From NCBI RefSeq assembly GCF_030551255.1, contig NZ_CP130630.1:4197501-4261500 (forward strand): a stretch of 64,000 nt of DNA, written 5' to 3'. A model generated the notes under the pieces. That model was not told where the DNA came from and made no database searches. It worked only from the letters and a program-made list of their open reading frames with translations. Positions 1 to 7,512 of the stretch are shown one piece after another. How positions within the stretch are numbered: position 1 is the stretch's first letter; each line of letters begins with the position of its first letter. This DNA comes from Streptomyces sp. NL15-2K (GTDB lineage: Bacteria > Actinomycetota > Actinomycetes > Streptomycetales > Streptomycetaceae). A program made the position numbers and the translations under genes.

Positions 1-196
1 GGGCCGGGGCAAGGAACCCGAGGCCGGTTCGGTGCCGGAGAAGGGCGACCAGGTGTGCTTCACGCTCTTCGAGCACGAGCAGCGCGGCGGCGCGAAACTG
101 CCCGACCCGGAGGACACACCGTGGACGCACGGCGGCCCGCCGGGCGAGGCGGCGACTCCCGATCCCGACCCCGTGACCGAGGAGGACGTCCTTTGA
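1..196 (+). CDS. C-terminal end of a hypothetical protein (partial)
   Basis: An open frame enters from the left edge and ends at the TGA at 194-196. The visible 64 residues are acidic and proline-rich, ending in TEEDVL. I do not recognise the family. The stop overlaps the TTG start of the downstream helicase (TTGA), so the two genes are probably translationally coupled. The purine-rich GAGGAGGA that serves the helicase lies inside this gene's last codons. Frame and stop are seen; everything about function is unknown. Confidence 0.55.
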   Translation, partial: GRGKEPEAGSVPEKGDQVCFTLFEHEQRGGAKLPDPEDTPWTHGGPPGEAATPDPDPVTEEDVL

Positions 197-1560
197 CCAC
201 CCAGGCCTTCGACCCGCAGGCCTTCGACCCGCAGGCCTTCGACCCCGGCGCCGAGGCCTCCCGCGCCACCGACGCGATCCTCCGCGACACCCTGCACGGT
301 CCGGCGCGTGGTGTCGTCGTGGACTCCCCGCCGGGCGCCGGCAAGTCCACGCTCGTGGTCCGCGCGGCGCTGGAACTCGCCGACGCGGGGCGCCCGTTGA
401 TGGTCGTGGCCCAGACGAACGCCCAGGTCGACGACCTCGTCCTCCGGCTCGCCGAGAAGAACCCCGAGCTGCCGGTCGGCCGACTGCACAGCAGCGACAC
501 CGACCCGTACGACAAGGCGCTGGACGACCTGCCGAACGTACGGAAGTCGGCGAAGGCGGCCGACCTCACCGGGCTCGCGGTCGTGATCTCCACCGCCGCC
601 AAGTGGGGGCACGTCAAGGTCGACGAGCCCTGGCGGCACGCGATCGTCGACGAGGCCTACCAGATGCGCTCCGACGCGCTGCTCGCCGTGGCCGGCCTCT
701 TCGAGCGGGCGCTGTTCGTGGGTGACCCGGGCCAGCTGGACCCGTTCGCGATCGTCGGCAGCGAGCAGTGGGCGGGGCTGTCGTACGACCCCTCGGCGTC
801 CGCCGTGACCACGCTGCTCGCCCACAACCCCGAGCTCCCGCAGCACCGCCTGCCGGTGTCCTGGCGCCTCCCGGCGTCGGCCGCGCCCCTGGTCTCCGAC
901 GCCTTCTACCCGTACACGCCCTTCCGCAGCGGCACGGACCACGGCGACCGCCGTCTCGGCTTCGCGGTCCCCTCGGACGGCTCGGGCCCCGACCGGGTGA
1001 TCGACGAGGCGGCCGAGTCGGGCTGGGGCCTGCTGGAGCTGCCCGCGCGGCACACCCCGCGGACGGACCCCGAGGCGGTGCGGGCGGTGGCGACGGTCGT
1101 ACGACGGCTGCTGGACCGGGACGGGGCGGCCACGTCCGAGCGCTCCCCCGAGGCCACCCCCCTGACCGCCGACCGGATCGCCGTCGGCACGGCCCACCGC
1201 GACCAGGCGGCCGTCGTCCGCGCGGCCCTCACCGACCTCGGTGTCACGGACGTCACCGTCGACACGGCGAACCGTCTCCAGGGCCGCGAGTACGACGTCA
1301 CGGTCGTCCTGCACCCGCTCTCCGGCCGCCCCGACGCCACCGCCTTCCACCTGGAGACGGGCCGCCTGTGCGTCCTGGCCTCCCGCCACCGCCACGCGTG
1401 CGTCGTGGTCTGCCGAGCGGGCGTGACCGACCTCCTGGACGACTACCCGTCGACGGAACCGGTCCAGCTGGGCACGGTCGTGAAGTTCCCGGACGGCTGG
1501 GACGCGATGCTTACCACATATCTCCACCTGCTGGAGCATCGCGTGTCCTGGCGTCCCTGA
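193..1560 (+). CDS. SF1-type helicase/AAA ATPase with a C-terminus supplied by an integrated element
   Basis: The 455-residue protein starts at TTG 193, chosen because it overlaps the upstream stop and follows a GAGGAGGA site. A Walker A (PPGAGKST, about residue 50) and a Walker B-like HAIVDEAY are present. The late motif NRLQGREYDVTVV is typical of Upf1/RecD-like superfamily I helicases. The likely role is ATP-driven nucleic-acid translocation in the cytoplasm; the substrate is unknown. The oddity is the last 15 or so codons. After the core at 1502-1511 the DNA belongs to an integrated element, which encodes a new ending with the motif EHRVSWRP. The native ending, EHRVTWRD, is displaced to 6830-6924. 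The N-terminus carries three QAFDP repeats. Confidence 0.8.
   Translation: MTTQAFDPQAFDPQAFDPGAEASRATDAILRDTLHGPARGVVVDSPPGAGKSTLVVRAALELADAGRPLMVVAQTNAQVDDLVLRLAEKNPELPVGRLHSSDTDPYDKALDDLPNVRKSAKAADLTGLAVVISTAAKWGHVKVDEPWRHAIVDEAYQMRSDALLAVAGLFERALFVGDPGQLDPFAIVGSEQWAGLSYDPSASAVTTLLAHNPELPQHRLPVSWRLPASAAPLVSDAFYPYTPFRSGTDHGDRRLGFAVPSDGSGPDRVIDEAAESGWGLLELPARHTPRTDPEAVRAVATVVRRLLDRDGAATSERSPEATPLTADRIAVGTAHRDQAAVVRAALTDLGVTDVTVDTANRLQGREYDVTVVLHPLSGRPDATAFHLETGRLCVLASRHRHACVVVCRAGVTDLLDDYPSTEPVQLGTVVKFPDGWDAMLTTYLHLLEHRVSWRP
202..246 (+). repeat. Three tandem 15-bp repeats in the helicase N-terminus
   Basis: Three in-frame copies of a 15-bp unit (caggccttcgacccg, last base changed in copy 3) encode QAFDP three times directly after the TTG start. 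This is a slippage-type coding repeat that changes the length of the N-terminal tail without shifting the frame. Confidence 0.85.
1502..1511 (+). other. Left attachment core (att hybrid site)
   Basis: The 10-bp core acgcgatgct lies inside the helicase gene, in the codons for D-A-M-L. It is identical to 6830-6839. To its left is helicase coding sequence; to its right is element DNA. Serine integrases exchange at a 2-bp step inside such a core; which two bases were used cannot be told from one sequence. Confidence 0.75.
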
Positions 1561-1583
1561 CGTTCCACGGTGCCTTGGGCTTT

Positions 1584-1622
1584 CGGTGGCTGGTCATGCA
1601 CAGTGCGCGTGACCAGCCGCCG
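1584..1622 (+). terminator. Inverted repeat just after the chimeric helicase stop
   Basis: Arms of 13 bp (12 matching; core ggctggtca against tgaccagcc) enclose a 13-nt loop, starting 24 bp after the helicase stop. There is no T-run. It lies in element DNA, so the element may bring a terminator for the host gene as well as its last codons. It could instead be an operator for the 1762 gene. Confidence 0.4.
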
Positions 1623-1761
1623 TTCTACCTGCTCAGGCGGTATCGGCTGGTGACTCACACCCACGGGTCTATGCGACTTCGTGACTAGACGACGGGCCAC
1701 CCTTGCCCCTCGCGTATGACGGTCCGTAACTTGCTGACCACACAGACTGGAGGGGGTCTCA

Positions 1762-1980
1762 GTGGACGAACTGCGGATGATTGCCGGCGGGCCGTGCAGG
1801 AGCGGCGACGACGACAAGTGCGGGAACGGCGACTGCCCTACCGTGTACGCCACCCCGGAGCCGGGCATGTTGGCCATTCAGGGCTACGACGTGGCCCACC
1901 CGACGCCGGAAGGTGAGTCGGTCGTATTGATCCCGGAAGACATCCTCAAGGAGGCCGCGCGTGCCCGTGGATGGCTCTAG
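1762..1980 (+). CDS. Small conserved Streptomyces protein, first gene of the DUF6879/XRE cargo
   Basis: A 72-residue protein starting at GTG 1762, with GGAGGGGG 6-13 bases upstream. It has three cysteines near the N-terminus (PCRSG, KCGNGDCP) followed by a CPTVY-type segment. From memory, small proteins of this kind are often found directly before DUF6879 genes in streptomycetes. Function unknown. It overlaps the next start by 20 bases, so expression is coupled. It is the first gene of the element's rightward operon. Confidence 0.6.
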   Translation: MDELRMIAGGPCRSGDDDKCGNGDCPTVYATPEPGMLAIQGYDVAHPTPEGESVVLIPEDILKEAARARGWL

Positions 1981-2497
1981 CCCCGTACTGCTGGACGGCG
2001 ACGAGTGGCAGGCGTACTTCCGCGACTTCAAGCGCTCCGCGTTCCGGCTGGAAGTTCACCAGACCTACACCATGCCTGCCGAGGCCGAGACGGTCCGTGA
2101 CTTCCTCGCCGGTGCGTCGATGCCGGAGGGCTTCAACGCGCCATGGCACCAGACGATCCGGGACCATGCGGCGGCCGGGCGGACGATGACCCGAGCCAAG
2201 ATCGTGCGCCGCCCGCTCACGCCGTACAGCCGGTACCTGTTCGAATGGTGCATCCCCGGAAACGTCGCGGCTGGAGAGGACTACCAAATAGTTGATTTGA
2301 CGGATCGGCCGAACCCCGGGCTGCCGGAGCAAGATTTCTGGCTGTTCGACGAAACGACCGTGGTGCATCTCAACTACCGTCCCGACGGAACTCAGATCAA
2401 TCGGGAACTGATCCAAGACCCGGACATCGGTAAGTATCTCGCGTGGCGGGATCTCGCGCTAGAAAGTGCCGTACCGTTCAGTGCCTATCGAACCTGA
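1961..2497 (+). CDS. DUF6879 family protein
   Basis: A 178-residue protein starting at GTG 1961, preceded by AAGGAGG at ideal spacing inside the end of the previous gene. The pattern of an early FKRSAFRLEVHQTY-type segment, a middle RRPLTPYSRYL and a late DFWLFD is that of the DUF6879 family. These proteins accompany XRE-DUF5753 regulators and DUF397 proteins in actinomycetes. No enzymatic motif is visible. It overlaps the XRE gene by 32 bases. By family context it probably belongs to a regulator/partner module like the abaA and whiJ loci; this is inference. Confidence 0.75.
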   Translation: MPVDGSSPVLLDGDEWQAYFRDFKRSAFRLEVHQTYTMPAEAETVRDFLAGASMPEGFNAPWHQTIRDHAAAGRTMTRAKIVRRPLTPYSRYLFEWCIPGNVAAGEDYQIVDLTDRPNPGLPEQDFWLFDETTVVHLNYRPDGTQINRELIQDPDIGKYLAWRDLALESAVPFSAYRT

Positions 2498-3338
2498 GAC
2501 ACAAGCACGGGAACGGAAGGATTTGGCGGAGGCCCTTCGGGGTCTCCGTCGTGCTTCCGGCCTCAGCGGCGAACGCCTGGCGCTGCGCTGCAACATGAGC
2601 CAAACGAAGATCAGCCGTATTGAGACCGGCCGCGCCCTGCCAACGGTCATCGATGTTGAGCGCATCCTCAAAGCGCTCGCTGTGCCTGACGAGGTGGCCG
2701 ACGAACTTCTTCGATTGGCACGCCGAGCCAATGTGGACTATGCGTCCTGGCGTGCTTATGCGCGCGTTGGCCTCTATCACAAGCAAGCCGAGCTAAGAGC
2801 TCTTGAGTCTTCCTCGCGGGTGATGCGGCACTTCCTCCCAGCCATCCCCACCGGCCTGCTGCACGTGCGTGAGTACGCCATCGAGACTCTTTCGCCCACG
2901 GTGACCAGTGACCCGGCCAGGGACGTCGCACGGGCCGTGCAGGCCCGTATGGACCGTCAGGCCATCCTGGACGACCCATCGCGCTCGTTCTGGTTCTTGA
3001 TGACCGAACAAGCCGTCAAGTGGCAACGGGCGAGCATCGAAGCCATGGCAGCCCAGTGCTCACACATGGCCGAGATCAACAGGAAACCCAACGTCGAGAT
3101 TGGTATAGTCCCACAGGGGGTGCATGTTCCCGGCACCCCTATGAACATCTTCGTGGTCTACGACGACCGCCTGGTAACCGTCGAACTGTTCTCCGGTGAA
3201 GTCGTATTGCGTGACCCTCGGGACATAACCCAGCACCTTAGTTTGTTCGAACTTTTCTGGTCGCACGCGCTGACTGGTGACGACGCTTCCGCCTTCCTGG
3301 AACAGGCAGCCGGCGGCTTTATGCGTCAACGTAACTAG
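2466..3338 (+). CDS. XRE-family regulator with DUF5753 domain
   Basis: A 290-residue protein. The N-terminal third holds a Cro/C1-type helix-turn-helix (LALRCNMSQTKISRIETG, about residues 38-55). The rest matches the DUF5753 layout (YARVGLYHKQAELRALES, then RAVQARMDRQ, then a C-terminal beta-rich part with VVYDDRLVTVELFSGE). Such proteins are DNA-binding regulators that act with a small DUF397 partner, which is encoded here at 3945. The start is ambiguous: GTG 2466 and GTG 2481 both lack a good ribosome site, consistent with translation coupled to the overlapping DUF6879 gene. Confidence 0.85.
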   Translation: MPYRSVPIEPETQARERKDLAEALRGLRRASGLSGERLALRCNMSQTKISRIETGRALPTVIDVERILKALAVPDEVADELLRLARRANVDYASWRAYARVGLYHKQAELRALESSSRVMRHFLPAIPTGLLHVREYAIETLSPTVTSDPARDVARAVQARMDRQAILDDPSRSFWFLMTEQAVKWQRASIEAMAAQCSHMAEINRKPNVEIGIVPQGVHVPGTPMNIFVVYDDRLVTVELFSGEVVLRDPRDITQHLSLFELFWSHALTGDDASAFLEQAAGGFMRQRN

Positions 3339-3376
3339 CGCTCCACACGGGCTCTTTGAGACGCCATGATGGGCTC

Positions 3377-3589
3377 ATGGAGAGTGAACGGAAAAACTCG
3401 GTGCCCGGAGGCATTCTCACTGAAGGGACGTGCCTGGCCGAGTTGCCGCGCGAACCTTCGGCGATTCCCGGCTGTCCGACTTGCCTTTCCCATTCGGTCG
3501 CCAGGGAGAACGCTCGTTCCACGGGTGACTACAGCGCAGTGTCCGACAGCAACGTCAGGCTGCGCCAGCACCAGGCGGAGGCGCACTGA
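3377..3589 (+). CDS. Small hypothetical protein
   Basis: A 70-residue protein from ATG 3377. It has an N-terminal half with CLAEL and CPTCLSHSVARENAR (a CxxC pair) and a polar C-terminus with D-S-A-V-S-D and H-Q-A-E-A-H. I do not recognise a family. It ends with a 1-base overlap with the next gene's ATG, so the pair is co-translated. The GC content is slightly lower than in chromosomal neighbours, in line with cargo DNA. Confidence 0.5.
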   Translation: MESERKNSVPGGILTEGTCLAELPREPSAIPGCPTCLSHSVARENARSTGDYSAVSDSNVRLRQHQAEAH

Positions 3590-3843
3590 TGGACATGCAG
3601 ACGTGGCGGGACAGCCGCAGTCGCGCGGACAGCGCCACCAACGCACTCCGTGAAGCGCTGGCCGCTCTCGACCTCCCTGAACGCGTCCAGCGGCACCTTC
3701 GACCGATGGTCACCCACCAGGGCGCACCATTCGTACATGTGGGCATGCTCTCGGCCGAGCACGCCGAGCAGATAGTGGAAGCGCTCCGCATCGCGTCCGA
3801 GGCGCGGAGCCTGGCAGCCGCGTCCCGCGAAACCGGCTCGTAA
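3589..3843 (+). CDS. Small helical hypothetical protein
   Basis: An 84-residue protein from ATG 3589, with GGAGG 8-12 bases before it. The sequence is predicted mostly helical and is rich in Ala, Glu and Arg (REALAALDLPERV, later EHAEQIVEALRIA). No motif is recognised. The start overlaps the stop of the preceding gene by one base. It belongs to the same cargo operon as the XRE regulator and may be one of the small partner proteins such loci carry; this is inference from position only. Confidence 0.55.
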   Translation: MDMQTWRDSRSRADSATNALREALAALDLPERVQRHLRPMVTHQGAPFVHVGMLSAEHAEQIVEALRIASEARSLAAASRETGS

Positions 3844-3944
3844 TTCCGGGCGTATCTCGCCTGTCTCTCCCCCTTGTACTCCCGTCCGACATGGGCGGCG
3901 GCGGTCAGTCATGGCCGCGATCAGTTGAGCAGGAAGGTGCAGTG

Positions 3945-4169
3945 ATGCTGAACGGAACCGACCTGTACGCGCTCGACATCAACGGGGCCTCGTTCGTGAA
4001 AGCGTGCGGCGGCCCCTGCACCGAAGGGTGCGTGACCCTGGCCCGCATCGGCGACGACGCCTGGGCCCTCGGTGACAGCAAGCGGCCGGACGCGCAGCCG
4101 CTGCGGTTCACCACGGAGGAACTGGACGCGGCCGGGATCGACCCGGCGCGGTTCGGCCTGAACGTCTGA
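3945..4169 (+). CDS. DUF397-like small partner protein
   Basis: A 74-residue protein. ATG 3945 is preferred to GTG 3942 because AGGAAGG lies 7 bases upstream. It fits the DUF397 pattern: an N-terminal beta segment (ASFVKACGG), a central CVTLARIGDDAWALGDSK and a conserved DSKRPD before the C-terminal TTEELDAAGIDP. DUF397 proteins are small partners of XRE-DUF5753 regulators (the whiJ-type arrangement). It lies downstream of such a regulator here, in the same direction. Confidence 0.65.
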   Translation: MLNGTDLYALDINGASFVKACGGPCTEGCVTLARIGDDAWALGDSKRPDAQPLRFTTEELDAAGIDPARFGLNV

Positions 4170-4262
4170 TCCTCCGCCCTCTCCAACCGGCCCACGGTCC
4201 ACCCCTCCACAGGACCGGGGCCGGTTGGTCCTTCGACCGTCAACACGGAACGGGAACGACTG

Positions 4263-4748
4263 GTGCACCATCACGGCTACCTGTGGACCGGCCCGAAAGA
4301 GCGTTTCGACAATGAGGCTTTACGACGACCGCCACCCCCTGACCCTCCGCCAGCACCGGTCTCCGATCAGGACGTACAGGCAGAGCGGCTACTCAAGCGT
4401 TACCGGGAAGTGGTCGCAGAGTTCCCCACTGCTGATCTCCCGCCGATCGAAACGGCGTACTGGCTCATCAAACCCCGTTCCCTCGTTCGTGGAAGCTGGG
4501 AGGAAGCCAAGGAGGCGGCTGCCTGGCTTGGTGAGACGCTGGCCGAGTACGCCCCTCGGTTCGCATCGGAGAGAGACCGGGACACCACACGGCTGGCCGA
4601 GCTGGTGAACACTGCTGCCGAACAACTGCACTCGGGTGCTGATGTGTCGCACGGCTTCTACCTCGAACGCCCCTCGTATCTTTCCCTGGCAGTGGTGACG
4701 TGTTCCCCGAATCGCGCGATTCCTGAACTGGCCTGCCCAGTCGCGTAG
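4263..4748 (+). CDS. Hypothetical protein of the element
   Basis: A 161-residue protein from GTG 4263 with a weak ribosome site. There is a proline-rich patch near residue 25 (PPPPDPPPAP). A helical, charged central region (RLLKRYREVVAEF, WEEAKEAAAWLGETLAEYAPRF) follows. No family was recognised. It is the last rightward gene before the integrase, which faces it. The relaxed composition and weak start signal leave some doubt that the first codon is right. Confidence 0.45.
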   Translation: MHHHGYLWTGPKERFDNEALRRPPPPDPPPAPVSDQDVQAERLLKRYREVVAEFPTADLPPIETAYWLIKPRSLVRGSWEEAKEAAAWLGETLAEYAPRFASERDRDTTRLAELVNTAAEQLHSGADVSHGFYLERPSYLSLAVVTCSPNRAIPELACPVA

Positions 4749-4900
4749 TCGAAGCAACAGAGAAGCCCTGTACGCCCAGGGCTATAGGGCAGACCACCAG
4801 CCCCCCGGTCGGTGCGAGCTGAACGGATCGGTGGGATCCGGGCAGTCCCCATCCGGGTGTCCCGGGCAGACCTCCACACTTCCCGTCTCAAATGGTTCAG

Positions 4901-4942
4901 CCGGTCATACGCACTTCCTAAAACCGGTCATACGCACTTCCT
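4901..4942. repeat. Two direct 19-bp repeats beside the integrase terminator
   Basis: The unit ccggtcatacgcacttcct occurs at 4901-4919 and 4924-4942, a 23-bp period, with A-rich joints. Two full copies one helical turn pair apart suggest a protein-binding array, for example for a directionality factor or the XRE regulator. They lie between the cargo and the integrase 3' end, not at the crossover cores. Confidence 0.7.
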
Positions 4943-4954
4943 GAAAAAGTGGGA

Positions 4955-4980
4955 GGACCCCGGGCACAAACCCGGGGTCC
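4955..4980 (-). terminator. Perfect 10-bp hairpin after the integrase gene
   Basis: The arms ggaccccggg and cccggggtcc (4955-4964 and 4971-4980) enclose a 6-nt loop, 40 bases beyond the integrase stop. An A-rich stretch (ctgaaaaagt) on the + strand gives a T-run after the hairpin for the leftward transcript. This supports a real intrinsic terminator of the integrase. Confidence 0.7.
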
Positions 4981-5020
4981 TGGTGGGATCATGCGGGACG
5001 GCTACAGCTCGCGGTGGAAG

Positions 5021-6760
5021 TCATCCCTGTACTTCTCCTGCTTCAGTTCCTCCAGGTCCGTCAAGTTCGTGGATCAGCTCATCGAGCATGGTGCAGAAAG
5101 CCGCGTAGGCACCCTGCTCATACTCTTCGCCGTCGCTCGACGCCCAGTTGCCTTGCAGAGCGCCACTCGCCCGCTCTTGCAGATCCTTCGGGGTGATGAG
5201 GCCAATGGACAGCCCGATCTTGGGGCTGCCTACGAGAAAGATCCGGAACCCGGCCTTGCGAAGGAACGAACCACGCTCCTTCCATTCGGCCATCTGGTGC
5301 CACTTCGCGCGGTAGGTCTGGCCTGTGCTCGTCTCGTCCCAGCGGCCTGGGACGAAGGGTTCTTCCTGAAGCGTCGCCAGGTTCGTGGCATGACGCTCCA
5401 GCGTCGTCGTGAGTGCCGTAACGGCAGCAGCCGAGGAGGCTTGGGCGATGGCCTGGGAAAGGTTCTCCATCGCCGCCTCCAGCTCCTTGATCTGAGCCCT
5501 GTTGTCCTTGCCGGGGACATATGAGCGCTCAGTCATGTACTGGTCTCCCAGCTTGGAGAGGAACGACTCCTCTACGGCCTGGTAGATCTCTTCCTGTGGC
5601 CACGACGTGGAGAACCGGCACGCCTCACCGTTGGACCAAGAGGCGCAGCGGAAATACCGGTGCTTCTTGGTCTTGCCTGTCCGCAGGGTCACCAGGGAGC
5701 TGTTCTCGTACATCTTCATGCCGCACGGGCAGTACAGGACTCCCGTCATGGGGGACGCGTTCGACTTGATCCCCGCCCTGTACTTTCCCAGGTCGGCAAC
5801 GGCGATCTGTAGCTTGTCGAACTCCTCGTCCGTCAAGATCGGATCAGCCCAACGGACGGGCAGTCCGTCTCTGAGCAGCGGCTCACCCTTGTGCATGGCC
5901 ACGCCCTTGAGCGTGGGCTTCTTCAACATCTTGCCGAGAGTGGACGTGCTCCACTTGGTCCCCTTGATGTGCGTCTTGGCGCCCACCTTCTTCTCTTCGG
6001 CGTTGATGCTCCGCTGGTAGTCCTGGGAGGTCAGGACACCGCGCGGGCAGTCGCACTGCGGCGTCTCGCTGCCCTGCTCGTCGCAATCCGCGATATGCCG
6101 GCGGCGAGCGTTCCAAGCAGTGCAGAGCTGGCTCATGGACCATCCCTGCTCCGCGACACGTTCGTACGCTTCCCGGATGAGGGGGCCAGTCACCGGGTCG
6201 ATCACGAGCTTGAACCGCTGCTTGCCATGGTGATCCACGACGACAGGCCGATAGCCGAAGGGCCACGTGCCGCCGCCCCACAGGCTTGCGTCCCGGTAGT
6301 ACTGCGTCTGATTCCGACGCTTCTTCACGATGGCTTCGCGGTACTCCTGAGCCTGGGTCGCCTTGATGTAGGCGATCATGCGGCCCGTCGGCGTGTGGAT
6401 GTCCAAGCTCGGGTCATCGAGACAGACGATCTCCTTGCTGCCCTTGTGGCAGCGCTCCGCGAACCTGTCCCAGTGGTGCTGATCCCGGGTGATCCGATCC
6501 AGCGACGTGACCATGATCGCGTCCCACTCGTGCCAGAGCGGGTCTTTCATCCACCGTCCCAGCTTCGGCCGGTCATCCAGGTTGACCGCGCCGGAGACAC
6601 ACACGTCGTCGACTTCACCGGCCACGGTGAAGCGGCCTTCGCTCGCCGCCCGGTCCAGCTCCTCCCCCTGGCGCAGAAGGGCAGAGCTGTCCTCGGTGTC
6701 GCGGCTGATACGCCGCACCTTGAGGACCCGCATACCGGGCAGGAGTCGCGCACTGGACAT
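5021..6760 (-). CDS. Large serine recombinase (integrase)
   Basis: A 579-residue protein. ATG 6760 is preferred over GTG 6778 because GGAAGGTGAGG precedes it. The N-terminal resolvase domain has the catalytic serine in R-I-S (residue 19) and the conserved SLDRITRD segment. A recombinase domain follows. A zinc-ribbon with YCPCGMKMY and a C-x9-C pair comes next, then a long coiled coil (KELEAAMENLSQAIAQ). This is the phiC31/Bxb1-type architecture. It catalyses attP x attB strand exchange through a 5'-phosphoserine intermediate. It lies at the element's right end, about 70 bp from the right core, as expected for such integrases. No obvious directionality factor was identified. Confidence 0.95.
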   Translation of the reverse strand: MSSARLLPGMRVLKVRRISRDTEDSSALLRQGEELDRAASEGRFTVAGEVDDVCVSGAVNLDDRPKLGRWMKDPLWHEWDAIMVTSLDRITRDQHHWDRFAERCHKGSKEIVCLDDPSLDIHTPTGRMIAYIKATQAQEYREAIVKKRRNQTQYYRDASLWGGGTWPFGYRPVVVDHHGKQRFKLVIDPVTGPLIREAYERVAEQGWSMSQLCTAWNARRRHIADCDEQGSETPQCDCPRGVLTSQDYQRSINAEEKKVGAKTHIKGTKWSTSTLGKMLKKPTLKGVAMHKGEPLLRDGLPVRWADPILTDEEFDKLQIAVADLGKYRAGIKSNASPMTGVLYCPCGMKMYENSSLVTLRTGKTKKHRYFRCASWSNGEACRFSTSWPQEEIYQAVEESFLSKLGDQYMTERSYVPGKDNRAQIKELEAAMENLSQAIAQASSAAAVTALTTTLERHATNLATLQEEPFVPGRWDETSTGQTYRAKWHQMAEWKERGSFLRKAGFRIFLVGSPKIGLSIGLITPKDLQERASGALQGNWASSDGEEYEQGAYAAFCTMLDELIHELDGPGGTEAGEVQG

Positions 6761-6829
6761 AGCCTCACCTTCCGCCACAGGACCCCGTAAGATTTGGTGA
6801 TCCTATCTTCTCTGACTGGGAGGCCAACC

Positions 6830-6839
6830 ACGCGATGCT
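6830..6839 (+). other. Right attachment core (att hybrid site)
   Basis: The second copy of acgcgatgct, about 70 bp upstream of the integrase start. Left of it is element DNA (including the integrase promoter region). Right of it is the displaced helicase 3' end, read in the same frame as at 1502-1511. Confidence 0.75.
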
Positions 6840-6924
6840 GGCGCAACTGGCGGAACACCGAGTGACCTGGCGCGACGTCCGGGGAACATCGCGTGGCCCG
6901 CAGACCTTGATACCGCCGGAGTGA
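6830..6924 (+). pseudogene. Displaced native 3' end of the helicase gene
   Basis: Read in the helicase frame, these 95 bases encode D/A-M-L-A-Q-L-A-E-H-R-V-T-W-R-D-V-R and about 15 more residues before the TGA at 6922-6924. This is the natural C-terminus that was separated by element integration. It aligns with the substitute ending encoded at 1512-1560 (HLLEHRVSWRP): both contain L-x-E-H-R-V-[ST]-W-R. The fragment has no start codon of its own and should not be translated. Confidence 0.8.
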
Positions 6925-7028
6925 CCGGGGATACCGCCGGAGGCACCGGCCCTCTTGCGCGTTCGCGGGACAATGGAAGGCGGCCCACACACCGACGGGT
7001 CATCCGGTACGTACGAGGAGGAGAAGAC

Positions 7029-7394
7029 ATGGCGGAGCCCACGCCGCGTCGGAACGAACCGCGGCTACGCCCCGCGCCCCTGCTCTTCGAGCCCGCGGAG
7101 GTCGCGGCCGACCCGGAGCACTTCTTCGACCTGGAGTCGATGGACGACCCCCGCGCGCTGCTGGCCCGCGCCACGGAGCTGACGCAGGCGTTCCGCGCGG
7201 CCACCGACCGTGCCGTGGAGTTCCAGGCGATCGCGGCGGCCCAGCTGGCCGACCCGCGGCGGTTCGACCGGCTGACGGCCGCGGACATCGCCGCGCGGGC
7301 CGAGTGGACCGAGGACTACGCGAAGAAGATGGTCGAGTTCGGCCGGGACCTGATGCGTGGCGCCGACGGCCGGGGACACCCCGACCCGGTGTGA
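7029..7394 (+). CDS. Hypothetical protein
   Basis: A 121-residue protein from ATG 7029, with a strong purine-rich site (GAGGAGGAGAAG) upstream. It is acidic and helical (PEHFFDLESMDDPRALLARATELTQAFRAATDRAVEF). The C-terminal segment AADIAARAEWTEDYAKKMVEFGRDLM resembles a small helical bundle. No family is recognised. In the chromosome without the element it would follow the helicase by about 100 bp, so it was probably its operon partner. Confidence 0.7.
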   Translation: MAEPTPRRNEPRLRPAPLLFEPAEVAADPEHFFDLESMDDPRALLARATELTQAFRAATDRAVEFQAIAAAQLADPRRFDRLTAADIAARAEWTEDYAKKMVEFGRDLMRGADGRGHPDPV

Positions 7395-7512
7395 GGCGCC
7401 CACAGCGCGGGGCATATGCCAGGCGGGCAAGGTACCCGCTCCCGCCCCCTCCCGTCCCGATTTCCGGCAACCCTCGGAGACGGACCGCTCACGCCCGGTA
7501 GACGTATGCGGC

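Larger units (their letters stand above)
1502..6839. mobile_element. Site-specific integrated element inserted in the 3' end of the helicase gene
   Basis: The segment lies between two copies of the 10-bp core acgcgatgct (1502-1511 and 6830-6839). It encodes a large serine integrase at its right end and seven small rightward genes. No replication, transfer or capsid genes are visible, so it is a minimal integrative element or a decayed larger one. Joining the left flank to the sequence after the right core restores an uninterrupted helicase frame (WDAML then AQLAEHRVTW). This marks the second core as the displaced chromosomal half. The element's first codons supply a substitute C-terminus of similar sequence, so the host gene stays translatable. 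Exact crossover bases are inferred. Confidence 0.85.

Noticed and set aside
1716..1916. Rightward frame overlapping the first cargo gene
   Set aside because: Out of frame with the well-placed GTG 1762 gene and Arg-rich like other shadow frames.
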